A stretch of DNA of 64,000 bases from Candidatus Lumbricidiphila eiseniae (GTDB taxonomy: Bacteria > Actinomycetota > Actinomycetes > Actinomycetales > Microbacteriaceae), in assembly GCA_002529645.1 (NCBI GenBank), contig NAEP01000023.1, positions 124,001-188,000 of the forward strand, written 5' to 3'. Within the stretch, counting starts at the first letter, position 1, and each line of letters begins with the position of its first letter. The notes under the pieces are model-generated. The model worked only from the letters and a program-made list of their open reading frames with translations, was not told where the DNA came from and made no database searches. Below are positions 30,232 to 38,328 of this stretch, piece by piece. Position numbers and translations under genes: made by a program.

Positions 30232-31785
30232 CTAGTTTGTGGTTAACCAGAGGTACTGTAGCGAGCCGTTTGCCATGGGGATGAATCCTCGCACTCCCGA
30301 GGTGGTTGCGGTGTAGCTGTAGCTGGTAAACATCCAGATCCACGCTGCATTGTTTTCGAGTTCGGCAGACACCTTGGTGTAGATGTCTTTGCGCACCGCC
30401 GGATCGGTTGTGCTCTTGCCCTGGGCGAACAGGGCGTCCAGCGCAGGAGAACTGTAGCCCGCGACCTTGTTGAGGTTGCCGGTGCTTGTGAAGTAGCGAC
30501 CGTACATGCCGTCCGGGTCTGGACGTCCACCGTTCAAAGCGACTGCCGCGTCAAAATCGGCTGCGACCCAGCTTTTGACATAGGCGTCAGAGTCGAGCAC
30601 CTCGAGGTTGAGCGTGATTTTCGCGTCGGCGAGCTGAGCCTTGAGGTTCTGCGCCTCGTTGACCGAGGTGGCGTACTCGCCCTGCGACACGATGGTGTTG
30701 ACGGTAACCCCCGCGGACTTACCCGCTTTTGCGAGATAGTCCGCTGCCTTCGTGAGGTCACGGGTTGGGCAGGGGCGTGCCTTCGGGTCGGAGAGGTATG
30801 CCGGTGAGGTGATCGGACCCGTGACGGTGCCTTCGCTGAGCGCTGCTGTATCGATAACCTGTTGGCGATCGATCGCGCACTGAATGGCGAGCCGAACGTT
30901 TACATCAGACAGGACACCTCGGCTCGCATTGAGCTGGAGTGCGTGGTAGCTCAACTGTGGCGTTTTGCTGACAGAGATCTTGTCACTCCGGGCGGTCTTG
31001 GCCACGAGCGGGTCGTTGAGAACCGCGAATTGCACGTTTCCGGACTGCATTGCCGACACGATGGAGGACTCATCCGGGATGATTCGGTATTCAACCCTGG
31101 TCAACTTTGGTGCGCCACTCCAGTGCGTGGGGTTCGCCGCGAGCGTGATTGACTGGCTCGGCTTGCGGTCGCTGAGGGTGAAGGCTCCCGTGCCATCCGG
31201 CTTTGTGCTGATGGACTGTTCGGTCGCTCCTGGTGGCAGAATCGCCATGTTGATGCTTGCGAGGTTTGCGGGCAGCGCGGCGTCCGGTGCCGACAGGGTC
31301 AGCGTGACGGTGTGTGCGTCTGTCGCCGTGATCGCGGTGACCGAGGCGAGCGAGCTCCGCGCGACAGCCGCCGTGGCCTGGTCATTGATGGTGTCGAGTG
31401 AGTATTTCACAGCGGCGGAGTCGAAGGGTGCGCCGCTGGCAAAGGTGGCGCCGGTGCGCAGGTGGAAGGTTATGGTCTTGCCGTCTGCTGAGGTATCCCA
31501 CGACTGGGCAAGGCCCGGCACAACATTGAGGTCTCTGTCGAACTCCGTGAGTGTGCCGTACAGGTTCTGAGCGATATTGACGGCCTGGAACTGTGTCGCC
31601 TTCCAGGGGAAGAGGGTGTCGGGGTCGGTGGTAATTCCGACAACGAGTGATCCCGTGGAGGTACCCGCGTTGGGGGTTGTGGACGATGTGCTTGACGGGC
31701 CGCAGGCCGTGAGGGTGAGGGCGATCGTCGTTGTCAATCCGACAGTGCTGATGACGCTGCGTAGGTGCCGACTACTACTTTTCAC
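30232..31785 (-). CDS. Peptide/muropeptide ABC substrate-binding lipoprotein (family 5)
   Basis: The start GTG 31785 is set by GGAGGTTCTT just upstream; the frame is open for 17 more codons. The lipobox LTLTACGPS is followed by a Ser/Thr linker and the SBP family 5 fold, including LVVGITTDPDTLFPWKATQ, VVPGLAQSWDTSADGKTITF and the C-terminal NAAWIWMFTSYSY. It delivers substrate to the DppB/DppC permeases downstream. With murQ and anmK in the operon, the ligand is probably a murein fragment. It is divergent from the RpiR-type regulator. Confidence 0.9.
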   Translation of the reverse strand: MKSSSRHLRSVISTVGLTTTIALTLTACGPSSTSSTTPNAGTSTGSLVVGITTDPDTLFPWKATQFQAVNIAQNLYGTLTEFDRDLNVVPGLAQSWDTSADGKTITFHLRTGATFASGAPFDSAAVKYSLDTINDQATAAVARSSLASVTAITATDAHTVTLTLSAPDAALPANLASINMAILPPGATEQSISTKPDGTGAFTLSDRKPSQSITLAANPTHWSGAPKLTRVEYRIIPDESSIVSAMQSGNVQFAVLNDPLVAKTARSDKISVSKTPQLSYHALQLNASRGVLSDVNVRLAIQCAIDRQQVIDTAALSEGTVTGPITSPAYLSDPKARPCPTRDLTKAADYLAKAGKSAGVTVNTIVSQGEYATSVNEAQNLKAQLADAKITLNLEVLDSDAYVKSWVAADFDAAVALNGGRPDPDGMYGRYFTSTGNLNKVAGYSSPALDALFAQGKSTTDPAVRKDIYTKVSAELENNAAWIWMFTSYSYTATTSGVRGFIPMANGSLQYLWLTTN

Positions 31786-32010
31786 AAGAACCTCCGGGCT
31801 GGGATGTCTCGGCCAGCTGTGACAGGTCAAGAGCATCGTTGATCTGGGTGTGTATGTGCGGGTGGGTGTGTATACGCAGGTCTCGCAGTGCGTACTAAAT
31901 GTACACTAATTGCCACAGGTATGTAATAAAATTCTATACGCACGTGTGGTGCCCGCGTGAGCAGCAACATACATGCGCGCGTGGCCGACTACGCGCGTGA
32001 GGGAGCGACA
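31786..32010. promoter_or_regulatory. Divergent promoter region with repeated TATACGCA motifs
   Basis: The 225-nt region between the binding-protein gene and the regulator is AT-rich in its middle. TATACGCA occurs at 31871-31878 and 31935-31942, with a reverse-oriented TGCGTA at 31889-31894, and GTAC-TAAAT-GTAC forms a small palindrome at 31892-31904. A possible plus-strand promoter is TTGCCA (31910) with TCTATA (31933), 17 nt apart. These are candidate operator half-sites for the adjacent SIS-domain regulator; no binding is shown. Confidence 0.45.
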
Positions 32011-32928
32011 GTGTCACACCAAGAACACCGAGAGACCTCTGCCCGCGCCATCCTCGTAGAAATTAGGGACCAGGCCCCGTCTCTGCAGCCGAGTGAGCGA
32101 CTGGTCGCCGACCTTTTTCTTCGTGACCCGGGCACGGCATCCACCCTGTCTATCGCGCAGATGGCCCAGCGGTGCGGGGTTTCAACAACGTCGGTCGTGC
32201 GTTTCTGCAAGCGACTCGGTTACCAACACGTGCGTGACCTGCGTAATGCGGTGCTTCGTGAGGTGGAGCGTGAGTCCATCACGACAGCAGGTTTGCCGAC
32301 TGTTGCCGCGGAGATCGACCGTGACGATTCGCTTGAGGATATCGTCGCAAAGATCTCGCTGTCTGAGACGCTCTCGATTGCTGACACGGCAAAAACGCTG
32401 GATATCGCTCAGCTTCGAACGGCGGTTAGTGCGGTGGATGCCGCGAGCCAAATCGTGAGTTTCGGTGTCGGCGCTGGTTCGTTTATAAGCCTCGACCTGC
32501 AGCAGAAACTGACCCGCATCGGGCGAACCGCCATACACTGGTCGGACCCGCACGCAGCGTGGACCTCGGCCGCGACCCTGCGGCAGGATTCGGTGGCTGT
32601 CGCGGTCTCACACTCCGGAGAAACGACCGACACGATTGATTTTCTCGACGTTGCCCAGCAGTCCGGTGCCGTGACGATTGCCATTACCAACCACAGAGGA
32701 TCTCGACTGGCGAGCACAGCGGACATTGTGCTCTCGACCGCTGCGCGTGAAACACGATTTCGTTCCGGTGCGCTGGGCAGCAGAATCGCTCAACTCATGA
32801 TCGTGGACTGTCTCTTTATTGGCGTTGTGCAGGCTAGCTTCGATCGTTCAGTCGAGTCGCTGCGCAATACGTACACGGTGGTGCACGAAGGGCGGCGGAC
32901 CGCGGGGCCTCGTGTGGCGCGTGAGTAG
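32011..32928 (+). CDS. RpiR/MurR-family transcriptional regulator
   Basis: An N-terminal RpiR helix-turn-helix (STLSIAQMAQRCGVSTTSVVRFCKR) is joined to a C-terminal SIS domain (VSFGVGAGSFISLDLQQKL, then VAVSHSGETTDTIDF). SIS domains of this family bind phosphosugars; MurR of E. coli binds MurNAc 6-phosphate. GTG 32011 is preferred to GTG 31957 because GAGGGAG precedes it by about 7 nt. Its divergent position to the importer-murQ-anmK operon makes that operon its likely target. Confidence 0.9.
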   Translation: MSHQEHRETSARAILVEIRDQAPSLQPSERLVADLFLRDPGTASTLSIAQMAQRCGVSTTSVVRFCKRLGYQHVRDLRNAVLREVERESITTAGLPTVAAEIDRDDSLEDIVAKISLSETLSIADTAKTLDIAQLRTAVSAVDAASQIVSFGVGAGSFISLDLQQKLTRIGRTAIHWSDPHAAWTSAATLRQDSVAVAVSHSGETTDTIDFLDVAQQSGAVTIAITNHRGSRLASTADIVLSTAARETRFRSGALGSRIAQLMIVDCLFIGVVQASFDRSVESLRNTYTVVHEGRRTAGPRVARE

Positions 32929-32939
32929 CGTCTGTGCTG

Positions 32940-33130
32940 TGGGTTTCGGCGGGGTCTAAAATGACGGCTGAGATGGTGGTTTCGGCGGTGTTAGCGTGCA
33001 ACAGGTGGTGCGTTCGGCGTAGTGGGTGGTGAGCTGGTTGAGTTGCTTGATGCAGCGCTTGATGTTGTTGCGGCGGCCGTATCACCAAATACGCATCCCC
33101 TTGTCGACGAGCACTCGGCCCGCCGGAATC
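32940..33130 (-). pseudogene. IS5-family transposase C-terminal remnant
   Basis: On the minus strand GRRNNIKRCIKQLNQLTTHY is followed by AERTT, and then, after a frame change, by TAETTISAVIL. This matches the end of IS5-family (IS427-like) transposases, where a GRRNxIERCINxLKQ motif with the catalytic Glu is followed by ATRYDKR. An in-frame stop lies just before the motif. Only the tail survives. It marks the left edge of the accessory island just after the regulator gene. Confidence 0.5.
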
Positions 33131-33204
33131 AGGTAGCCGCGAGCCGTGAAGCCCTTGAAATGGAATGGCGGATTGCACACCCCGGCCAGGAGCCGGGGCC
33201 GCGT

Positions 33205-33288
33205 CAGTGACAGGCGTGGGCTACGCGCCCTCGGCCCGCTCATTTCGGGGTTGCAGGTGGCCGTGCCAGTGACAGGCGTGGGCTACGC
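33205..33288. repeat. 22-nt direct repeat in degenerate DNA
   Basis: The sequence CAGTGACAGGCGTGGGCTAC followed by GC occurs at 33205-33226 and 33267-33288, 62 nt apart. It probably reflects a short duplication or recombination junction in the decaying segment. Confidence 0.6.
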
Positions 33289-34185
33289 ACGCCTGAACGC
33301 AGGAGCGGCCTACGAAGAAGCCCGTCGCCGAGCTGACCCCCGAGGGCCTGGCCCACACTATCGGTGCCGTTGCCCCGCAGAACGTCGACCGGACTCTGTA
33401 CGGGCAGGCCGTAGAACAGATCGACCCGGCCGTGATCGGTGCCGGAGTGCTCAATGATCTCGGCCGTCAGCGTTCCCCGCGGTCGCTGGCTGATGTGCGC
33501 GGCCGTCGATAGGCGCCTCGAATCGCTCGTGTTCTCCGGTGATGCGGCACAGCTCGCGGGCGTCTCCCTAGACTTCGCCGACGTTCGCCGATTCCGCACC
33601 CCGGACGGCGGGATCGACGAGGGCCACGCCGAACTGTCGCTGAGGATGCGCGACTGCGACGATCCCGGCCAGATATTCGACGAACTGCACGCGCGCGGCC
33701 TGATCTACCCGGTACCAGCTCCGAGAAGGTGGTGGTGCGACGAACTGCGCGCACGGCCTGATCCAGACTGCCACCCCCGACGAGGTACGGGGCAGGTTGG
33801 CCGAGACTCGCGCGCTCGAGCAGCAGGCAGGCCGCAGCACCATCGCCGTCACGTCGATGAACGCGGCCGCGCACCAGACAACCACGCCGTGCATGAGCAT
33901 CTGGTCGACACCGGAGTGATCGACGCCTGTACCGTCACGCATGGGCGTGAGTCTTCCGCGGCCTCGACGAAGCTCGTAAGCAGGTCGAGCACGACATGCA
34001 CGGGATCGTCATCGGCAACGCGGCGATTGTGGCCGCAGAGGTTGACCAGATCACCCGCCAAGCTGCGCGCGCTGAGCAGCAGGCTGCCGTCTGGGATGAT
34101 GGTGCCAGCAAGTTTGCACGGCTGAGCCAGAAGCAGGCGGCGAACTGCACCGCTCGAACAAGCCGCGGAGACGGCACAGGCGTCC

Positions 34186-34692
34186 GTGTGTGAGGCACAC
34201 ACCGAAGCCATCGCTGCGCTGTGCGATCAGGCACAGCAGGCTGGGGCCGAGGTTGCCCGACTGCGCGAGGTCACCACAAACGCCCACCAAGAGCTACAGC
34301 GCGCCGGAATGTTCGGGCGACGCTGTGCCGCACACGGCTATCAGGCAACCTTGCGGAAGTGGGAGCAGGCCCGTGGCCGCACCGAGCAAGACTGGGACAG
34401 CGCACCCTGGGGCGCGCACGATGTCACGCAATGGGTTGAACGAGTAAGCAAGCAGCGCACCGGACAAGCCCCCCTCAAAAAACACGAGACGCGAGCAAGG
34501 TTGCGGCCCCGGCAAAGATTAAACTGCACACCGCCAGAGAACGGCAACCCCTCGAAGCACCAGGCCACAGCCGATTGCGTATCCCGTGAGAAGATCACCC
34601 AGGAACGTGCAGACAAACTCCGGCAGGAACAGCCCTACTGCTCACCAATCCACCAGCCAAGCCAGCACCGAGGCCCAAGCATAAGTCGGTAA
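34186..34692 (+). pseudogene. Remnant ORF of mobile-element character
   Basis: The frame encodes a helical, charged segment (HTEAIAALCDQAQQAGAEVA, then DSAPWGAHDVTQWVERVSKQ) resembling coiled-coil tails of plasmid mobilisation or phage structural proteins. The second half turns into low-complexity Arg/Gln/Pro sequence with no domain. Neighbouring upstream pieces of similar composition lie in other frames, so this is probably the end of a larger broken gene. The family is not recognised. Confidence 0.35.
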
Positions 34693-34771
34693 CAGTTTGA
34701 TGAGCTCGGTGCAAAAACATTGCTCTTGGATGCTGCGCCATGCTACACTCTTCATAAATTCTGAGGAACAA

Positions 34772-35247
34772 ATGGGGATAGATATGTCAAAGCGAAACAC
34801 CGGAAATCTGTTTTTCTCGGCTGGTGGGTCGATCGCGCTGACAGCAACGTTTGCCTCACCTGCTTACGCGATCGAAGCGAATGACAGCAGTTCAGATGCT
34901 GTGGACGCGGTAGCGCTTTCCGTTGAACGTTTTCGGGACATAGATCCGGACCGAGTTGCGGTGCCTGCTGCCAGTGCGCAGAGTACCGCACTGGGGGTGC
35001 AATCGCTTTGAGTGAAGGCTTGATAACTATTCTCAGCGACCAGGGAACTCCGCTAGTTCTGACTGCGCCTTCCGGGGACAGTCTTGAAATATCATTGCCC
35101 GCTAATGATGTACTAGGTCCAACGGTGCAACTTTCTGATGGATCAGCAGTTTTACCCGGACAAGATAGTTCGACCACTGTCATTCCGGTCGATTCTAGTG
35201 TTCAACTAATTTCTACAGCTGCTCTTGCATGCGCTTTAGGTCGGTGA
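34772..35247 (+). pseudogene. Secreted protein gene split by a frameshift
   Basis: ATG 34772 has GAGGA upstream and starts a signal peptide (LFFSAGGSIALTATFASPAYA) followed by an acidic Ser/Asp region. The frame stops at 35011, but the neighbouring frame continues at once with EGLITILSDQGTPLVL and later DSLEISLPANDV and LSDGSAVLPGQDSST. That beta-rich pattern is seen in secreted actinobacterial proteins of unknown function. A one-base shift near 35008 would join the halves, so this is either a recent pseudogene or a sequencing error. It is transcribed with the next small gene. Confidence 0.55.
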
Positions 35248-35252
35248 ACAAA

Positions 35253-35525
35253 ATGAATCGTGACGTAGCGCTGCGTCTGTACCTAGACAAAATTGAGACT
35301 GCTATCGCTGCGCATCCCTTAGCTTCCGAACCTGTGTTGCAAAGCTTCGAAGTTATCAAGCGGATCGGCCAAGAAAACGCTGAACTAATTTCAGAAGAGC
35401 TAGAAGCTCGTGGTTTACCAAGCCTCGATGAACTCGGGAAGCTTCAGGTGCGTCATGGTTTTAGTTGGGCTCGGCTTCACCGTAAACGGAAAAGATTGCG
35501 GAACAAGCTGCATTTAGAAATCTGA
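35253..35525 (+). CDS. Small helical protein of unknown function
   Basis: The 90-aa product MNRDVALRLYLDKIETAIAA continues as an amphipathic, probably four-helix protein with a very basic end (RLHRKRKRLRNKLHLEI). It begins 6 nt after the upstream secreted-protein frame and is followed by a strong terminator, so the two form a short operon. No family is recognised. A partner or immunity-like role for the secreted product is only speculation. Confidence 0.55.
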   Translation: MNRDVALRLYLDKIETAIAAHPLASEPVLQSFEVIKRIGQENAELISEELEARGLPSLDELGKLQVRHGFSWARLHRKRKRLRNKLHLEI

Positions 35526-35527
35526 CC

Positions 35528-35581
35528 AGAAGCGTGCTGGCTGCCTGATGTTTTCTAATGTCAGACAGCCAGCACGCTTCT
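35528..35581 (+). terminator. Long hairpin terminator
   Basis: A perfect 16-bp inverted repeat (AGAAGCGTGCTGGCTG at 35528-35543 against 35566-35581), extended inward by CTGA/TCAG, starts 3 nt after the preceding stop codon. There is no long T run on the plus strand, so the mode of termination is uncertain, but position and stem strength fit a transcription end. Confidence 0.7.
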
Positions 35582-35808
35582 GCGCCATAGCTTTACATCA
35601 GATGGGGCTCCAGCAATAATATGGAAAGAATCATTCGTGCTCAACATCTCCAAAAGAACTCAGTCAGCTCAACATGGGAACCAGTATTTTCCTGTTTTGA
35701 GTGAGTCGATTTTCCATTTTGAGTTCAGCCCGCTTCTTGTTTTTATTGCGAGCGTCCCCGGCTCGTATACTCCAAGTATTTTGACTTGACCACTCAACGC
35801 TGTGGTTA

Positions 35809-36063
35809 CTAGTGTCGCCATATCAATGAGGCGTGCAGCCAAACGAGACGTAGTATTCGGCAGGAGAGCTGAATCGCAGATATTTCATTCCACTCGATTG
35901 CGCCCTCATCCTGTCTGTTGTCTCGATACAAAAGCCCAACGGCCGTAACTACTGCGTGACTGCCAAGAGGGTCCCCCAGGAGAGTTTCTCCATTGACGCA
36001 ATGAAGAGGTCCATATCGCCACTCAGGCGGGATGTATGGCAAATATTTTCGCGCTTCGAGCAT
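35809..36063 (-). CDS. Hypothetical protein, possibly truncated
   Basis: The 84-aa frame starts MLEARKYLPYIPPEWRYGPL and contains GETLLGDPLGSHAVVTAVGL and IEWNEISAIQLS, which look like a folded beta-strand protein. The end (RLVWLHASLIWRH) looks less natural and may follow a frame change. A GGGGAACCCCATG context upstream gives a plausible ribosome site. There is no recognisable family. It is the last possible gene before the left IS30 copy. Confidence 0.35.
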   Translation of the reverse strand: MLEARKYLPYIPPEWRYGPLHCVNGETLLGDPLGSHAVVTAVGLLYRDNRQDEGAIEWNEISAIQLSCRILRLVWLHASLIWRH

Positions 36064-36324
36064 GGGGTTCCCCTCTGGACTTCATATCTGCAGATGGTGC
36101 ACACTCGCGAGTGAATGGGAGCAAGCTCACGGTCGCGTCGATCGGGACTGTTGACAAACACGCATGCCATCAAGCGTGCATATCTACATGTTGGTTTTGA
36201 TGTGCCCGTGTTCAGGGTAGAAGCGCAGCACTTGGTGATGTTCGTGTTCGCTGAGTCAGGGGCTGTGTTTCTATGGGTATACATGACGATCATTTGTTGT
36301 TGGTTGGGTGGGTTCAGGTCGAGA

Positions 36325-37729
36325 AGGGTGCGGAGTGCGGGGTAGTCTGTTCGGCAGATCGCTGTGGTGTTGGGTCGGTCTGTGTCCACGGTGTTGCGGG
36401 AGATACGTCTGGAATAAGTTGGGTGCCGTTGAACGAAAACGAGTCGTATCGTCTGTTCCGGGATATGCGGTTGCATATCTGGCCCGGTGGCCACAACGCG
36501 GTACCGGGTAGAACGGGCAGAGCACCGGTGCCGGAAACGAGCATCCAACTCCCACCGGCCACGAGTGTTTGCGCAGGATCGGATGGTCGGGGTGGGTGAT
36601 AGACAGGCTCCGGGCGGGGTGGACACTCCCGGATGATTCGCAGGCAGGTCTCGGCTCGAGTTTCCGGACCAGTCGCGAATGTGGGTGAGTTGCGACATGA
36701 TTTACCAGTGGATCTGCCACTTCCACCAGCGTCACCGTCAGTTGTGGCAGTACCTGCCCCGTGCACGCGCGATACCGATTGCCGCCACCGACGACGAGCA
36801 CCTCAACCTCGTACCTGCCCCGTGCACGCGCGATACCGATCCAGGCGCTGTGGGCGCCGAGGGCTCGCATCCGACCTGCCCCGTGCACGCGCGATACCGA
36901 TCTGGACCCAGTTTCCGAACTATCCCCGGCTCAGACCTGCCCCGTGCACGCGCGATACCGTTTCAACGGTGGCAATAACGCCGGTCACACGGTTACCTGC
37001 TCCGTGCACGCGCGATACCGTCTGTCCTCAAAAAGACGTGCGTAAAGCCCGTAGGACCTGCTCCGTGCACGCGCGATACCGTCCTCCGAACACCGCGCGG
37101 GAGAGAGTGAGTCCCGACCTGCCCCGTGCACGCGCGATGCCGTCGTACATTCCGGGGTAGACAGGTGCGAAGATCGCGTACCCTGTTCCGGGTGTCTATC
37201 CATGAACGCCCTGCACACATCAACGACCGCTCCGTGTTTGGGCGCGGGGAGTCAGACTCTATCGTGGGAGCAAGGTCGGTGGATGATGGGATTCATACCG
37301 AGGTGGAACGAGCAAGCCGGTTCATTATCACCCAAAAATCAGACGTTCTGACTGCTGAGTGACAGATCACAGCACAGCACTCGATCTTCAGCGCCCTGCC
37401 TCCTCACGCGCGACGGCCCGTGACGATGGACAACGGGGACACTTAACGGTATACAGCCGCTACGAGCTGAGAGTCCAGGGGGTATGGACACGTACTTCGC
37501 TGACCCCTGCGCGGCATGGCAACGCGGAACTAACGAGCACCACAACGCTCGGAACCGACACTACCTACCTATACGCACCGACTTCCGAACCACAACCGAG
37601 GAAGAACTTCAAGAGATCATCACCGGGATCAACAACCAACCCCGAAAATACCTCGGCTGGGCAACACCAGCAGAAATCTACCAGCAACACACACAATTAC
37701 ACGACCACAGTGTTGCACTTCAGACTTGA
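36325..37729 (+). pseudogene. IS30-family transposase, broken
   Basis: Recognisable pieces in different frames are the helix-turn-helix SVRQIAVVLGRSVSTVLREI, the segment WVSCDMIYQWIC, FRVSIHERPAHINDRSVFGR, GIHTEVERASRFII, and the C-terminal MDTYFADPCAAWQRGTNEHH with PRKYLGWATPAEIYQQ. The order is that of IS30 transposases (HTH, then DDE domain). Frameshifts, stops and the insertion of the repeat array between the IYQW segment and the DDE domain make it a pseudogene. Confidence 0.8.
36752..37142 (+). CRISPR. CRISPR-like array of seven repeats, 61-nt period, inside IS30
   Basis: Seven repeats begin at 36752, 36813, 36874, 36935, 36995, 37056 and 37117. The conserved part is 26 nt, starting ACCTGC, with centre CCCCGTGCACGCGCG and ending ATACCG. 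The first four are identical, two have CTGCTCCG and the last has ATGCCG. The six intervening sequences are unrelated in base sequence and about 34-35 nt long. The 61-nt period and the ..CCCCG..CACGCG..GAT..CCG layout resemble type I-E arrays, and degeneracy is greatest at the right end, as at a trailer end. No cas genes are in the window. Confidence 0.7.
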
Positions 37730-37739
37730 ACACGGGGTC

Positions 37740-37769
37740 TTGACACCAATACGGTGCCTGTGTTAGCGT
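37740..37769 (+). promoter_or_regulatory. Probable promoter of the RiPP cluster at the IS30 edge
   Basis: A perfect -35 hexamer TTGACA (37740-37745) stands 18 nt before TAGCGT (37764-37769), which is preceded by TGTGT like an extended -10. It lies 4 nt outside the right inverted repeat of the left IS30 copy. Transcription would start about 30 nt before the first small ORF of the cluster. It is a sequence match only. Confidence 0.5.
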
Positions 37770-37808
37770 ACTGGCACCGCGCTGGAGCGGTTGTCGAAAG
37801 GACAGCTA

Positions 37809-37904
37809 ATGAAGACTGATTTGGTTTGCACGAGACCACAGGTGGGCCAGATGGGCGATGCGGATAATCGGTCTAGTCAACTGGTTTTCTCTCTGATCGG
37901 CTGA
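37809..37904 (+). CDS. 31-aa small ORF heading the cluster
   Basis: ATG 37809 has a good ribosome site (AAAGGA, 7 nt upstream) and encodes 31 residues starting MKTDLVCTRPQVGQMGDADN and ending FSLIG. The stop lies 3 nt before the GTG of the sulfur-carrier gene, so it may couple translation to that gene, which has no clear ribosome site of its own. It has one Cys and no resemblance to the three precursor peptides. It could be a regulatory leader or an additional small peptide. Confidence 0.45.
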   Translation: MKTDLVCTRPQVGQMGDADNRSSQLVFSLIG

Positions 37905-37907
37905 TTT

Positions 37908-38192
37908 GTGGGTGCCGAGGTCGTTACATACACAGTCCTTGTTTCCCAGTCAATCTGGTCCCAGGCGGGTGTTCCTCCATCGTTCCAATGTAGAGGTGTG
38001 ACCTACCGCGAGATTCTCGACGACGCGGCTGGTCAGTATCCGCCGCTTCTCCCCTACGTAGGCGGTGGACAGATTCCACTCGCTGCCTCTGTGGTGCTCT
38101 TCGCAGACGGACGTCAGGTTGAGGACGTGACTGCGGCCGTACCCGGTCCCATCGCAGAGTTACGCATCGTCCTGCCCTCATCGGGAGGATGA
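37908..38192 (+). CDS. ThiS/MoaD-like sulfur-carrier protein
   Basis: The 94-aa protein has the MoaD/ThiS layout: an N-terminal strand (VVTYTVLVSQSIWS), a central helix (YREILDDAAGQYPPLLPYV), a strand with FADGRQVEDVTAA, and the diagnostic end ELRIVLPSSGG, where the terminal Gly-Gly would be adenylated and thiocarboxylated by an E1-like enzyme. The ThiF-rhodanese gene at the far end of the cluster is the obvious partner, and TfuA the likely consumer. GTG 37908 lies 3 nt after the small ORF. The family call rests on length, pattern and the Gly-Gly end. Confidence 0.72.
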   Translation: MGAEVVTYTVLVSQSIWSQAGVPPSFQCRGVTYREILDDAAGQYPPLLPYVGGGQIPLAASVVLFADGRQVEDVTAAVPGPIAELRIVLPSSGG

Positions 38193-38328
38193 TCCATATG
38201 TAAGTATCCTGGGTGATATTTGGTGAATAAAAGTTGGTACGTGCGTAGCACTTCGGCGGGTCAGTTCAGTCTCGCCGAGATAGAGAATCACATCGCGAAA
38301 GTGATCCGCAACCGGAGAAGGGAAGCAG

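Larger units (their letters stand above)
33131..34771. other. Degenerate accessory DNA without an intact gene
   Basis: The plus strand has long but broken Ala/Arg/Gln-rich frames. One piece reads PVAELTPEGLAHTIGAV and AVEQIDPAVIGAGVLNDLG (about 33320-33510). A second, in another frame, contains ADVRRFRTPDGGIDEGHAEL (about 33575-33720). Codon use is actinobacterial, but stops and frame changes interrupt every segment. The character resembles decayed plasmid- or phage-derived genes; I cannot name the family. Confidence 0.45.
36205..37736 (+). mobile_element. IS30-family element, left copy, degenerate, with internal repeat array
   Basis: The left inverted repeat (36205-36231) begins CCCGTGTTCA and ends GCAGCAC; the right one (37710-37736) begins GTGTTGCACTTC and ends CTTGAACACGGG. 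They are imperfect 27-bp inverted repeats. The element is 1532 bp, about 305 bp longer than the right copy, and the extra length is the CRISPR-like array at 36752-37142. The transposase is in several frames and is not functional. Confidence 0.8.

Noticed and set aside
32929-33200. tRNA or attachment site at the left edge of the island
   Set aside because: No cloverleaf-like sequence or tRNA 3' end was seen; only an IS5-like transposase tail is supported there.
36633-37160. 175-aa protein made of repeated PCTRDT/PRARAIP segments
   Set aside because: This frame simply reads through the CRISPR-like repeats; the repeated peptide is a by-product of the DNA repeats and is in no conserved transposase order.
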